From: Artocarpus heterophyllus
Taxonomy: Eukaryota; Streptophyta; Magnoliopsida; Rosales; Moraceae
Length of the DNA stretch: 64,000 nucleotides
Direction of reading: 5' to 3'
Assembly: GCA_025403435.1 (NCBI GenBank)
Contig: CM046347.1
Coordinates: forward strand, 19,425,507 to 19,489,506
Below the pieces are notes generated by a model. The model was not told the DNA's origin, did no database searches, and worked only from the letters and a program-made list of their open reading frames with translations. The translations under genes and the position numbers were made by a program. This document shows, in pieces, positions 48,805 through 62,502 of the stretch; the stretch's first letter is position 1, and each line of letters starts with the position of its first letter.

Positions 48805-50817
48805 TGTTGGAAAAAATAGTACGCAGTGAAATTTTAAAAATTTTACATTAGAGTAATTTTCAAAACACAAGTTTGACATGCTATATGCATAAATTAACCA
48901 GATCTTACACACCTTTGTGTGCCAAAGAACCCTCGTAAAACGTGAAGAGAAGTAATGTTCTAGAAGAGCCTCAACCAACTGATCCTCTTTGCTATTCTCT
49001 TTCCACGACCGGAGTGAGTGTGGGCTCACACGTACAGCTCTTCCACTAGGTGACTCTCCTTCCAACCAATCGAGAGAACCCAAAGCAAGTGTTTGTGATT
49101 TGTGAACAATAGCTCTCAAGGAGTTTACAGATTCTCACTAGCAGAGTATCACTCTTAATCTCTCAATTGATCTAAATAACTTGTGTAACTTACCCCCTAT
49201 TTATAGAGGTTGGGTCTAAAGTCACTCATTATCAGATTAGGTCTCAAAAATTTGAATTAGAATAAAATTTGGATCAATATCGGATGAAATCCGTGTGAAA
49301 ACGCGTGATCTTTTTACTACGCGATAGGCAGGCCGAACCTGCCCCATCGGTAGGCCGAACTTGAGGATCGGCAAGCCGAACTGCCGATAAAAAATCTCAG
49401 CGAACCTTTTATTTTCCACTTGAGATTTTATAGGATAAAGTCTCAGTTTTAATTCAAATAACCCAATAGAAAAGTTATCTAATTAAAACAACTTTATCTA
49501 GATAATCTCTAAGAAATTAAATCAATTCCCAATAATTCTACAAGTTTATCTTGATCTAATTTATCCAAAATTAAATCAACCGATAAACATACAAGAATTA
49601 TTCGATTCTTATAATTCAACAAGTTTATCTTGAATTAATTTTCATCACAAAATTAATTCAACCGATAAACAGACATGAATTATTTGATTCTTCCAAATTT
49701 CAACCAATCTAATAAATCCAACATAAGTTACCAATTATTGGGAAAGCACACTGTGTCATTACAGGATGTTGTGAGCTAGCAAAGGGGACCAAATGGACCT
49801 ATATAGTTCAAGCTCCTGATAATTGTGAAACCCAATATCCCAGATATACATTTCATAATTATCAACTCCAACGCTACTCCACTAAAAGCTTGGAGCTGCA
49901 CTCTCGAACTACATAGAATTACGAAGCTCGTATAGCTAAGTCTCTATGACATATCATAGTGTATCGTAGCCCATATGATAATACATAATCAGCTTAAGGA
50001 CAAGTTCTGTCTTACCTTCCTGATTATTTTTATCTTATGTTCCATTATCTCGCCATTAGAAAACTTACTATCCAATGACAGTATACCACTCGGTTACACC
50101 TATGTATCCAAATGGTTGAACGCTCCAGTTTTTCAAATACAAGATAACGCATATAAGAGGATATCATTACTCCTAAAGAGGAGCTATGGATTCCATATCT
50201 ATGAATAATAGGTCTACGCTATCAAGAGTCATGCCTCTAACGTACCGACATGCATACCACTATTAAGATTTGGGTGTCACCATTTGGTACATCAAAAGAC
50301 ACAAGCCAAGACAACGGGCCTACTATTCATCTAAGGATTAAGATACAACATAAATGATTGTCTAAAGTGAATCAATTTGCCGAGACAGAATTATTAATCT
50401 AAATCAATTCACTTTATGTCCCGATCCAACACATCGTCACCTATGACAACGTGTCAATATTTCTATTCACGGAGTTCACCTCCGATGGTCAAGATAAACC
50501 ATCTTCCAAAAGGGATATAGACAACATAACAATCTTTGCATGAATAAAGCACCCAACTTTATTTTCTCGATTTTGGATCTTATGATTTAGACCATCACCT
50601 TAAGAATCGTGTCTTCTGCATAATCCATCCATCATATGCCCAATTCTTAAGGTTTAGACTGACAGTCTCAGACTTTTATTTGCTTAACATACATTTAACA
50701 AATATGAACTTAAAGAGGACAAGATTTGGTATATAAATAATAAATAAATTCTTTATTGATAAAAATGTCTCCAAAAACTTATTATATTTTTACTCCTTAG
50801 GGTATACATGTCTAACA
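48805..50817 (-). repeat. E2 3' LTR
   Basis: 2,013 bases, TGTTGGAAAA to TGTCTAACA, followed by the polypurine-tract complement TCTCCCACTTG. The AGGCCGAAC motif copies lie at 49321-49384. Confidence 0.94.
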
Positions 50818-53800
50818 ATCTCCCACTTGTAATAAGTGAGTAAATACGACAAATCTCGCGCCCCCATAGCTTCCACATGCTTCTTGAAGACTCTCCTAGT
50901 AAGTGTCTTCATAATAGGATCACCTAAATTGTCCTCTGATACGATCTTGCACACCGTGACATGCCCACACTCAACGAAGTCCTTTATCACATGATACTTT
51001 CGATCAATATGCTTACTCTTCTTGTGAAATCTTGGTTCCTTAGCATTAGCTACCATCGCACTGTTATCACAGTATAGTGATACCGCTTTATCCATACCAA
51101 GAACTACCTCAAGATCCCCAAGGAACTTGCGAAGCCACACTACTTCTTTTGAAGCATCACTCGCTGCCACATACTCGGCTTCCATCGTTGAATCCGTAGT
51201 GCAATCTTGCTTAGCACTACTCCAACTGATGGCACCGCCGCCTAGAGTAAACACAAAACCCGATGTCGATTTCCTAGAATCTAGACAAGATTGAAAATTT
51301 GAGTCAGTGTATCCTGGAGGAGTCAAGTTCTCACCCAAATACATAAGCATATACCCTCAAGTCCTTCTCAAGTACTTGAAAATATGCTTTACCGCAAACC
51401 AATGGTTCGATCCTGGATCTTCCTGAAATTGATTTACAATCCCGACCGTATAACTAATATTCAGTTGTTTGCAAAGCATGGCATACATGAGACTACCTAC
51501 TGCCTAAGCATATGGCATCTTCTTCAAGTATTCTCTTTGTTCATAAGACTTTGGAGAGTCTTTCTTAGAAAGAGTAATTCCAGACCTAGATGGTTGCCTA
51601 CCTTTCTTGGAATCCTGCATTGTAAACCTCCTGAGAATTTTATCTATGTAGCTGGCCTAGGACAAAGCTATCATTTTGTTATTCTTATCTCAAAAGATCT
51701 GGATACCGAGAACAAAATTATTCTCACCCAAGTCCTTCATGTCAAACTGTTTGGTCAACCATAATTTGACCGATGACAATGCCCCAACGTCATTGCCAAT
51801 TAGCAGTATGTCATCTACATAGAGCAGTAGAAAAACCACCTTCCCATCCTTAATGTATTTGTAAACACATGGTTCATCCTCATTTTGTGAGAACCCATAA
51901 GTCTTGATCACCTGATCAAATCTTATGTTCTAAGAACGAGAAGCCTGCTTAAGTCCATAAATTGACTTTAGCAGCCTACAAACCTTACCCTTTTGACCCG
52001 TGACCTTGAACCCGTCTGGTTGTTTCATATAAATGGACTCATCAAGATAGCCATCCAAAAAAGCCGTCTTGATATCTATCTACCAAATCTCGTAGTCGAG
52101 AGCGGCAACTATGGACAAGAGAATCCGGATGGACTTAAGCATAGCTACAGGCAAAAAGGTTTCCTCATAATCAATTCCTTCCTTTTGCGTATAACCCTTA
52201 GCTACTAGTCTAGCCTTAAAGGTTTCAACCTTTCCATCCACTCCTCTTTTCCTCTTGTAGATCCACTTACACCCAATTGGTTTTACCCTTTCAGGAAGAT
52301 CCACAAGCTTCTGCGTAAGTATAAGGATCCCTGTCATGGTCATCCGGTTCAGCCAAGAAGACCGTCCTATTGAACATATGCCTCTCAAGTTGGCGCCTGA
52401 TCCTCCTACTACGCCAAAGCCCTTGAGGTTTTTGTTCAGGTTTATTTGGTTTTTCTACACTGATCGGAATGGTTCATTTGAAACCTCTGGAGTGATCGGA
52501 TCACTCCTTAACTCCTCAAGCACCACTTTGCTTCGAGGTTTAAAGTCGTTCATGTAACTCTCCTCAAGGAAAGTTGCATTAGTTGAAACCACAACTTTAT
52601 TTTCCTTTGGGTTATAAAAATAACCTCCTTAAAAATAACCCTTTTGGATATCTTACAAACACGCAAACTTTTGAACGTGCTTCCAACTTATTCGGATCCT
52701 TAAACAGGACATGAGCCGAACATCCCCATATGCGAATATGGTTTAAGGATGTCTTCCTACCCGTCCACAACTTGTGAGGAGTTTTAGGGACCGATTTTGA
52801 AGGCACATTGTTCAAAATATAACATGCGATTTGTAGTACATATCCCCAAAAGGACAAAGGCGATGATGAATAACTCATCATGGACCTAATCATGTCCAAC
52901 AAAGTCCTATTTCTTCTCTCCGCTACGCCATTCTGCTGCGGAGTGCCCGGCGCAGTCAAATGGAATAAAATCTCATTCTCTAATAAGTGTTCCAAGAACT
53001 CATCAGAAAGGTATTCCCCACCACGATCGGATCAAAGTGCCTTTATGGGTCTACCCAATTGCTTTTCCACTTCAGCCCGAAACTCCCTAAACTTGTCAAA
53101 AGTTTCCCTTTTGTGGTGCATCAGGTACACATACCCATATCTTGAGTAATCGTCAGTAAAAGTGACGAAGTACTCATACCCTCCTTGTGCCCAGATGTTC
53201 ATCGGTCCGCAAACATCACTATGCACAAGTTCTAGAACCCCTTCGGCCCTATTGCCCTTAGACCCAAATGGTCTTTTGGTCATTTTACCCTCCAAACAAG
53301 ATTCACATTAAGGTATAGATTCCACCTTTAAGTGACTTAAAGGTCCATCCTTTACCATCCTTTGAATTCTATTCAGGTTAATATGACCAAGGCGCAAATG
53401 CCAAAGATAAGTCTTATTAGAGTGAGAAGTTTTAAGTCTTTTAGAGTTATTATCATTCATCTTAGCATTGAGCAATAAGTCCATCTTAGGTTTGATAAAA
53501 TATAGATTATTTTGCATCCATCTAGAACAGATAAAAGATTTGTTTTTATGATCACCACTTTATCATTAAAAGAAACCAAGTAGGAGTCTTTAAATAAACA
53601 AGCTACAAAAATTAAATTCCTTTTAAGTTTAGGAAGATAAAAACAAAATTGCAAAAATAAATTCCTATAATTATTAAAATAAAGATGGACGTCTCCCACT
53701 ACTTCTGCTGAGACCAAGGATCCATCGCCCATCCAAAGCGTGAAGTCCTCATGCGGTAGACTTCTTGTTTCTTTGAACCCATGCAGAGAAACACAAACAT

Positions 53801-54706
53801 GATTAGTTGCACCAGAATCTATGACCCAAATGTCACTGGATTCCTCAACCAAACAAGTTTCTAAAAATAGAAGATCGCACCTACCTTCTTTGGAAAGGAA
53901 GTCCTTGCAATGCTTCTTAATATGCCCGACCTTTCCACAGAAGAAGCACTTAAGCTTTTTTGGGTTCTTCTTCTTCTTCTTTTTCTTGCTCTTGGTGGTA
54001 GCAAGAATAGAAGACTTCCCATTCTTGGCTCATTGCTTCTTCCATTCCCAGAGTTAGGATTGGAACCAGAAGCAACTACCATGTTGGCCTCTCCACTCGC
54101 AGGAGACTCCCTAATCAGCATCTCAAACTCCTGTAACTGTTTCGTTAATTCTGTCAAGGTCATATCCCGTCTATTGCTTAAATTAAAAGTAGCTCTAAAT
54201 GGAATAAATTCCATTGATAGAGTCTCAAAGACCATAGTCATCTAAGCTTTAGCATCGATGTCGGCTCCATTGGTTTGAGCCTCAGCGAGGTAACCCATGA
54301 CCAACATCATGTGCTCCTTTACAGATGTACTCGGCCTCTATCTATAGTTAAGAAGTTTCCGAAGCGCCCCTTGCCGCTTTTTTATGGCCTGGCCTCCAAA
54401 CATATCCTTAAGATTATCAAAGATCTGCTTCACAGTCTCATAATCCTGATGTTGAGCCTACAACACGTTATTCATGCTAGCCATAACATAACAGTGGGCC
54501 TGATCATTAGCATCTTTCCAGCGATCATACGCTTGGAATTGCTCATTAGTTGAGTCTCCTGTAGGCTCGGGAGGACATGGGGTTGTTAGTACATATTTCA
54601 GTTTCTCAAAGGAGAGGACGATATCTAGATTTTGTTTTCAATCATTATAATTCTCTCCAGTTAATAGGTTTTTGTCAAGTATCAATGATAAAGCATTTTT
54701 AGACAT
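50790..54706 (-). pseudogene. E2 gag-pol
   Basis: From the ATG at 54706: gag start MSKNALSLILDKNLLTGENY with a stop for Trp soon after; a stop after MNNVL near 54461, as in E1; gag core and zinc knuckle (54241-53861, frame-shifted in part); protease IWVIDSGATNHVC; pre-integrase YLWHLRLGHINLNRIQRM (53517-53308); integrase with LELVHSDVCGPM and FVTFTDDYSRYGYVYLMHHK (53295-53032), and TPQQNGVAERRNRTLLDMIR (52995-52612); RT with KWIYKRKRGVDGKVETFKAR (52388-52080) and LLLYVDDILLIGNDVG (51911-51690); RNase H with SKHIDRKYHVIKDFVE (51350-50790). The last frame runs through the polypurine tract into the 3' LTR. At least five breaks are present. Confidence 0.93.
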
Positions 54707-56399
54707 TTTTAATCTACAATAAATAATCATATACCAAACATAAGCAAACATATAATAATAATTTAGTAAGATAACACAATCATGTAAAAAATACAAATGT
54801 ATTTATGTGTCAAAACCTTGAAAATATCACAACCTTACAACGATAATTCCCAACTTAGAATTCAACAAGCTCTTAGGGGAGTCATGCCAAATTCAATTAG
54901 GAACACGGATCCTCTCCTGATTAATATATGCCATCCAGGACCCATATGATCCAGCATATATTTAATAATCATTTTTTTGGCCATTAATTTTATTAATAGA
55001 GCTCCTAGGGGAGGTTAATAATAAAATTAACGTGAGTGTATAACAATCGTTTTAAAATTTTATCCACGATTTATAATCACCAGCTAGGGGTATGCAACCA
55101 TAAATCATGCCAAAATACCTTATCTTCTCAGAGATCCAATCTGGTACATGATAGAAATCCCTTCCTAAGGGTCGGGACCACCATGTTCTGCCTATGGACC
55201 AACGATGGAAGCCTTAGGTTCTTTCTTCGAAAACCTTCTCCCACTCAATCTTTTGAAATCAAGGTTTTATTTTGAGAATATGCATGAACAATTTTAATAT
55301 GAGTGGCACTTCCTATTCTATATGGCATGTTATCAATATGCATGGCAAATCATATTATAACGCAGACAAGCAAAGCTACAAGCAAAATAATAAATAATCG
55401 TAATATTATGGCTCCACCCTAGAGAATAGAAAACTAAGATTACAAGAGAATAATCGAGACATATTATCGATTCTTCATCCTTGAATCCTCAAGCTGTATC
55501 CTTCTTCATGTAATTCCCATCTTCAAGTCTTCAATCCCGTATGAATCGAATACTTCATATTTCCGGTCATATTCAAATTTAATGTTTCTTAGAATTGTCC
55601 CAAAAATAAAATTAAAACTGTATCGAAAAAAATGCACCTTTTCTAAAAATTTTCTAGCTCTCAGTCGGCAGGTCAATCTAGGTGATCGGCCTGCCAGTCA
55701 TGCTCCATCGGCCAGACGATCAGGAAGATCGGCCTGCCGACTCATGAAAGTTCGGCCTACCGCCAGAGCCACCTAATTTATGCCCCATTGACGGCCTGCC
55801 AAATCTCAAGTTTGGCTTGCCGATCTGTGACCATTGTCCTGCCGAACTAGTGAGTTCGGCATGCCGAACGAGCAAAAATCTCTCATTTTGGAAAATACAA
55901 TTTTTAATGCAATTCATCAATTTTATTTTTTACAATTCAAAAACATAAAATTAGAGACTCAGAAAATACCTTAGAGCGCCTATCATCATTCTTCTAGATC
56001 TGACTTCTAAATCCATCTTCTCGATCCATCGTCTCTGACTAATTATTTAATTACAAAAATCTTACAAATTTAAAAATAAATAATAATTCCAAGACAGAGA
56101 TGATAGTCCGCTATCTAATTACATGAAAAACCTAAACATATATTCTAACCTCTAAGGAATCATAACCGGTATAAATTAATTAATCAATAAATAATTAAAT
56201 AAGAATTTAATCAACCATAATTATTTAATAAACATTCACCACATAATCCATGACAACATATATAATATATAGAAACCTAGAGTGCCAACTCTTTATAAAA
56301 TTAAATTCAAGCATAAGAGAGATTAAGATCACAAAATTTATACATATAACATTATCACATACTCGTAAATTTAGGTAAAAACCTAGCTCTGATGCCAAT
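54707..56399 (-). other. E2 untranslated leader
   Basis: About 1.7 kb, collinear by eye with the E1 leader, non-coding, and holding the near-palindrome array at 55662-55872. The primer site at 56385-56397 reads TGGCATCAGAGCT on the minus strand, one change from standard in its core. Confidence 0.82.
55662..55872. repeat. Near-palindrome array in E2 leader
   Basis: About nine copies of TCGGCCTGCCGA-like words (CGGCAGGTCAA, CGGCCTGCCAG, CGGCCTGCCGA, CGGCATGCCGA and others), spaced as in E1. Confidence 0.85.
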
Positions 56400-58408
56400 T
56401 GTTAGAAAAAATAGTACGCAACAGAATTTTAAAACTTTTACATCAGAGTAATTTCCAAAACACAAGTTTGACATGCTATATGCATAAATTAACCAGATCT
56501 TACTAACCTTTGTGTGCCGAAGAACCCTCACAAAACGTGAAGAGAAGTAATGTTCTAGAAGAGCCTCAACCAACTGGTCTTCTTTGCTATTCTCTTTCCA
56601 TGACCGGAGTGAGTGTGGGCTCACACGTACAGCTCTTCCACTAGGTGACTCTCCTTCCAACCAATCGAGAGAACCCAAAGCAAGTGTTCGTGATTTGTGA
56701 ATAATAGCTCTCAGGGAGTTTTTAGATTCTCACTTAGCAGAGTATCACTCTTAATCTCTCAATTGATCTAAATAACTTGTGTGACTTACCCCCTATTTAT
56801 AGAGGTTGGGTCTAGGGTCACTGCTTATCAAATTAGGTCTCAAAAATTCGAATCAAAATCAAATTCAGATGAATATCAGATGAAATCTGCTTGAAAATGC
56901 GTGATCTTTTTACTGCACGATAGGCAGGCCAAACTTGCCCCATTGGCAACCGAACTTGAGGATCGGCATGCCAGACTGTCGATAAACAATCTCAGCGAAT
57001 CTTTTATTTTCCACCTAAGATTCTATAGGATAAAGTCTTGGTTTTAATTCAAATAACCCAATAGAAAATTTATCTAATTAAATCAACTTTATCTAGATAA
57101 TCTCTATGAAAATAAATCAATTCCCAAGAATTCTACAAGTTTATCTTGATCTAATTTATCCAAAATTAAATCAACCAATAAAAAGACAAGAATTATCCGA
57201 TCCTTATAATTCAACAAGTTTATCTTGAATTAATTTTTATCATAAAATTAATTTAACCGATAAACAGACATGAATTATTTGATTCTTCTAAATTTCAACC
57301 AATCTAATAAATCCGACATAAGTTACCAGTTATTGGAAAAGCATGCCGTGTCGTTATAGGATGTTGTGAGCTAACAAAGGGGACCAAATCGACCTATATA
57401 GTTTAAGCTCCTGATAATTATGAAACCCAATATCCCAGATATACATTTCATAATTATCAACTCTAACGCTACTCCACTAAAAGCTTGGAGCTGCACTCTC
57501 GAACTACATAGAATTATGAAGCTCGTATAGCTAAGTCTCATGACATATCATAGTGTATCGTATCCCCATATGATAATCCATAATTGGCTTAAGAACAAGT
57601 TCTATCTTACTTTCCTAATTATTTTTATCTTACGTTCCATTATCTCATCATTAGAAAACTTACTATCCAATGACAGTATATCATTCAGTTACACCTATGT
57701 ATCTAAATAGTTGAGCGTTTCAGTTTTTATAGGATAACGCATATAAGAGGATATCATTACTCCTAAAAAGGGGCTATGGATTCCATATCTATGAATAATA
57801 GGTCTACGCTATCAAGAGTCATGCCTCCAACGTACCGGCATGCATACCACTATTAGGATGTGGGTGTCACCCTTTGGTACATCAAAAGACACAAGCAAAG
57901 ACAACAGGCCTACTAGTCATCTCAGGATTAAGATACAACACAAATGATTACCTAAAGTGAATCAATTTGTGGAGAAAAAATTATTAATCTAAATCAATTT
58001 ACTTTATGTCCCGATCCAACATATTGTCACCTATGACAAGTGCCAATGTTTCTATTCACGGAGTCCACCTCTGATGGTCAAGACAAACCATCTCCCAAAA
58101 GGGATATAGACAACATAACAATCTTTGCATGAATAAAGCACCCAACTTTATTCCCTCGATTGTGGATCTTATGATTTAGACCATCACCTTAAGAATCGTG
58201 TCTTCTATGTAATCCATCCATCATATGCCCAATTCTTAAGGTTTAGACCGACAGTCTCAGACTTTTATTTGCTTAACATACATTCAACAAATATGAACAT
58301 AAAGAAGACACAAGATTTGGTATATAAATAATGAATAAATTCTTTATTGATAAAAATGTCTCCAAAAACTTATTACATTTTTACTCCTTAGGGCATACAT
58401 GTCTAACA
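56400..58408 (-). repeat. E2 5' LTR
   Basis: 2,009 bases, TGTTAGAAAA to TGTCTAACA. A TATA-like TATAAATAGG lies at 56792-56801 on the minus strand. It differs visibly from the 3' LTR. Confidence 0.93.
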
Positions 58409-59207
58409 CTTAATTCATTAATGAATTTGGTATTTATACAACATGTGTGAGAGATAATTAAGCAGCTATAAGCTGCAACAACTTGCTAACTAACTAATTG
58501 ACTAGTTACAACATAATGAATTTAAGGCATGTGTGGCATATCGTATTATATTGTATTATATTTTATTGTATCGTATTGTATTGTACTAGTGTTATACAAT
58601 ACATTGTTTGGTTTTGCACCACATTAACATGTTGTTTTATATTATAAAATGTTTATTTACCACTGCATTGTATTATATTAGTATTTAAACTTTAAATATA
58701 CTAAATTTAGGTTATGGTTTCGGGGTCAAATTTTAAGTTCAGGATTAAGGTCAAGATTCGAGACTAGAATCGGAGTCGAGATTTGGGATCAGGGTCGAGG
58801 TCGGAGTCGGAGTCGGGGCAGGGATTTAGGACAAGGCTCAAGTTGGGATTTTAGACTAGGCTTGGGGTTGGTCTCTTCTCATTCTCTCTACACTCTCTCT
58901 CGTTATTCTCTCTAGTTTTTAATTTTTTTTAGAAAACCTATTATCAATATAAAAATCAATAATCAATAATATTAGTATATGATGGTACTGCATCTATTAA
59001 AAGAAAGTACCTTATATATAATTTGTATTGATTTGGACAAAATGGAAATATCATAATTGAAAATAAGTCTCAAACACAAATCAAATACTAAATAGTACTA
59101 ATTCCTAACAAGGTGTAAAAACCAAATATTGTATCATGTCAAATGTTTAAGTCATTAACCACCTAAATGTTCTCAAAAGCATATTAGTTTTACAAAACTA
59201 AACCACT

Positions 59208-60151
59208 CTATCATGGATGTCACCACATAATTCCAATGCAATGATGGATCAATCAATATGAACGTCACCACATATTGTGGTTTCTCTAAAATGCACGTCA
59301 AGATATCGTGTTTATCCTCATTTGAGAGTCCCATGTTCTTCAACTCTAAAGCAATGTCCTTTTTGTCTCCATTTCCCTAAACAAGTCGCTCACTAATTAA
59401 TCTCATTCGCTCAAATGATTGCTCAAAGATTTTCTTGAATGAGGATGCAATTTCCAATATTTCGTCATCTAAGTGTGATCTTTTTCTCTAGTTAGATGAT
59501 CTAGATGATGTTTGATTTAATGACCTTGTATCATCATCTTCTGTAGCATCATCAGCTTCTTGATCCATATGATCAACCATATCTGCTGGTGTTTCCACTC
59601 CCCGACCAATTGCTCTATTTTTTCCAAAGATATTAGCCAACCTTTCATAAATTGAAAAACTCTTGTTCTTCTAGCCTTCAACATCCTTGTGAACCTACAA
59701 GATAGTTCAATATATAATAATTAATTCTCATTAAAAAATACTAATGATTTGAATATAAAAATTATAAGGCAAAAAACCAACCAACCTGAACATAATTCAA
59801 CCACACCTAGTCATTATAACAGTCCACACATTTTTTTATATCATTCCATCTAAACCCACTTGTATTTAACATGTCGTAGACTATTCCATATTGTTTTTTT
59901 AACATTCGTATCTTGTTCTCAATGTGTGGAGTAGCTTTCAAGCCACAATTTGAAATTATTTTTACTAGTGCAATCTCAATCTCTTTCAATGTTCCTGATT
60001 TAAAGCTCCCATTATCACAACAATTACCACGTTTGACTACAACATCCTCAAGTATAGTTAATAAGGTATCCTCTTCAAATTTACTCTATGTCCGTCTAGA
60101 ATTTTCTTTGCCACATTGTAAACTGATTTGGCTACTACTCTCTATATCCAT
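59208..60151 (-). pseudogene. Harbinger Myb-like accessory protein
   Basis: The second gene of plant PIF/Harbinger elements encodes a Myb/trihelix (Myb_DNA-bind_3) protein. In studied elements it helps the transposase enter the nucleus and bind the ends. From the ATG at 60151 the minus strand reads MDIESSSQISLQ, then SRRT followed by a stop where Trp is normal, KFEEDTLLTILEDVV, GSFKSGTLKEIEIALVKII, GLKATPHIENKIRMLKKQY and NTSGFRWNDIKKCV. A second stop replaces Glu before VWLNYVQ, and others follow (one after SRSSN). The C-terminal part has ERLANIFGKNRAIGRG and SFKKIFEQSFERMRLISERL. An intron near 59695-59785 is likely. Not functional as it stands. Confidence 0.88.
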
Positions 60152-61354
60152 ACCTGAATATTTAATAAAATACATATTAGGATAAACTAATTCATTTGTA
60201 TCAAGTTTAGTTCTTTAATATCCTTTTCATTAGTGTTAGTTTCAAAGTGGCATGTGGTACCATTCTAAGTTTGATGCCCATTACTCAATCAAACATCAAA
60301 TAGTGCTAATTTAATCACAATTCACATGCAGGAATATATATAATCATGGCTACCTTATCATTGACAATTTTTGGAAACCAATTACAATGATGCAAAAGTT
60401 CAAAGCTATCAAAATAGGATAACAACTTCATAAATATGTATCCTTTTTTTTTCCTTTCACTCTGTTTAGACAATTTTAATCTTGTGTTGTGATGCAAAAT
60501 AGGATAGCAAGTTAGTGCCAGAGAATGGACAACAAGAAACGGGAGATGAACAACAAGCTAGTTACAGAGCAAAAATTAACACCTAAAACGTTGCAAACAT
60601 CAGATGATGAGAATGAAGCTTCCATTGTTTTTGCCTGCTTGGGAAACGACATGTTCTATTAAAAGACTTGTGGAATGCTTGCATGTAAATTGTAAAAGAC
60701 AACATATAAAATTGGTCAATTTTATAGTTATTTATAACAAGCTGGCCAAGACATTTGCAAGATGAGTACTACTTGTATTATTAATCCAAAAGTGTGGTCC
60801 CTAATATTGGAAGAAATTTTCAGTCAGGTGGAAAGTTCTGAAAAATTCAGAGAAGGCAAATAAAAAATTTCCAGTGTTTCAGCAACTATGCCTAAGCATG
60901 AAGCCAATATAAAATTTCTAGTGTTTCAGCAATAATGCCTAAGCATGGATAGGGACTCAAAGATTTGGTTGGGAAACAGATTTAGTACAAATCATAATAT
61001 GCACAATGCAACTAAAAAAACATGTATTGATAAAAAAAAATTATTTTTGCATATTTCTAGGCAGTCTCTTTACATTCCAATTGATTACATCACTAATTTA
61101 GCATCAACAAAATAAAAACCATAACAAAAAAAAAAGAAAAACTTAGTGTAGGTTTGACTTGGATAGTCAGAAGAAACAAAAAACTAATGACCCCTATGTT
61201 GCCTCCATTCATTATACATTTACATAGCCAAATTATTTCTCCATTCAACCCACTCATTTGAAGAGTCTATCATACTAATAATCTCTTCTTCCTGATCCTC
61301 CTCTTCTTCCACTTCTTCCTTCTCTTGAATAGCTTGATTAACATATCTTTGTCT

Positions 61355-62502
61355 TTACCTTCTTCTTAGATTATCCAATTCCCGTTCAGCCGGATCTATT
61401 GACATCTCTCTTCTAATCAGATTATGTAAAAGGCAACAAGCTATGATTATCCAAAATTGGGTTTTAATTGGGAAAAACAATGGGTTGCTCAAGATAGACC
61501 ATTGGACCTTCAACAAGCAAAAGCATCTCTTTATCACATTTCTAGCAGATGCATGTTTTATGTTAAAGTACTCCTTATGGTTTTGAGGGAGATCGCTTTC
61601 CCACTCTTTTAAATGGTACTGAGTCCCTCTATAAGGTGGTAGGAAGCCATCACTATTAGCATATCTAGCATCTACCAAATAGTACAACCTAAAGTGAAAA
61701 GTTAATGAAGAAATTTTAGTTTTAAAAAAAATTAACGTCTTCAAAAATTTAAGAAGTCTAACCACTACAATTTCTACAATTTACCTCTTGGAACCTTCAA
61801 TCCATTCGACCTAGTAATGGCATCACGGAGTACTCTAGAATCGGATGTTGAGCCCTCCCATCTCGGCAATACAAATATGGACTTCATATCTCTAGAACAA
61901 ACTCCTAGTACACTTGTTGCAACACTGCTCTTTCTTGTCCTATTCCTACCCTTGTCTCTTTCATGTACCCTCACATAAATATAAGTCCCATCTGATGCCC
62001 CTAAGCAATTCTAAACATGGAAAAGAAAACACAACTTAGTATAAAGCCTATCACCTTGTCATCAAACCTATAAAACTTAGAAGCATACCCTAAAACATTT
62101 CCATCTATTATCAGTGCAATCGACAGGCACGAGATCCGGCATGGGAAGTAGAGTATTGTGTAATCTTAAAACTCCATGTAGTATTGAATTAAAATATCTA
62201 CTAATCGTTTCCCCCAACCTCTTAAATCTACTTCCAATTGTACGGTTCTTTACATGATGAGCAAGTGTATGTACAAACATAGCTACTTGCTCCTCCATAG
62301 TAACAAAACCATCATTTCTTACCCCTCCATTAGTACAAAGCAATTCACATAATATTCCAAAAGTCCTTCTATTCATTCTCATCTAGCTCACACACATTAC
62401 ATCACTATCTCTTATAAGAATATTTACAAATTGTAATCGTGTCTCATGTCTAATAAATGTGCGATTTTCAAGAATATATTTCCTATAATGCCTGTCTGCC
62501 AT
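61355..62502 (-). pseudogene. Harbinger DDE transposase
   Basis: DDE_Tnp_4/HARBI1-type transposase, which cuts and pastes the element. Segments: N-terminus from the ATG at 62502 (MADRHYRKYILENRTFIRH); a TAG at 62383-62385 where Gln is usual; then RMNRRTFGILCELL, VTMEEQVAMFVHTLAHHVKN and VPVDCTDNRWKCF; an intron (about 62090-62012); GASDGTYIYVRV with the first catalytic Asp, TRKSSVATSVLGVCSRDMKS, LPRWEGSTSDSRVL; an intron (about 61780-61695); and YYLVDARYANSDGFLPPYRG with the second Asp, FNIKHASARNVIKRCF, CCLLHNLIRREMSIDP with the final acidic residues. The last intron junction does not join in frame in my reading. One nonsense codon is certain. Confidence 0.9.

Larger units (their letters stand above)
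48805..58408 (-). mobile_element. Copia element E2
   Basis: Full-length member of the E0/E1 family on the minus strand: 3' LTR 48805-50817, coding region 50790-54706, leader 54707-56399, 5' LTR 56400-58408. The target duplication CTTAA is exact (48800-48804 and 58409-58413). All copia domains are present but with stops and frameshifts. It is the best copy here for reconstructing the family's domain order. Confidence 0.95.
48762..58513 (-). repeat. E3 5' LTR, split by E2
   Basis: The two halves (48762-48804 and 58409-58513) make a short LTR of about 148 bases. It starts TGTTGTAACTAG on the minus strand, has TATAAATA (58431-58438) and ends before the primer site at 48760. The junction is fixed by the CTTAA target duplication of E2. 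Its partner 3' LTR is not seen left of 27302, so E3 is truncated there. Confidence 0.75.
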
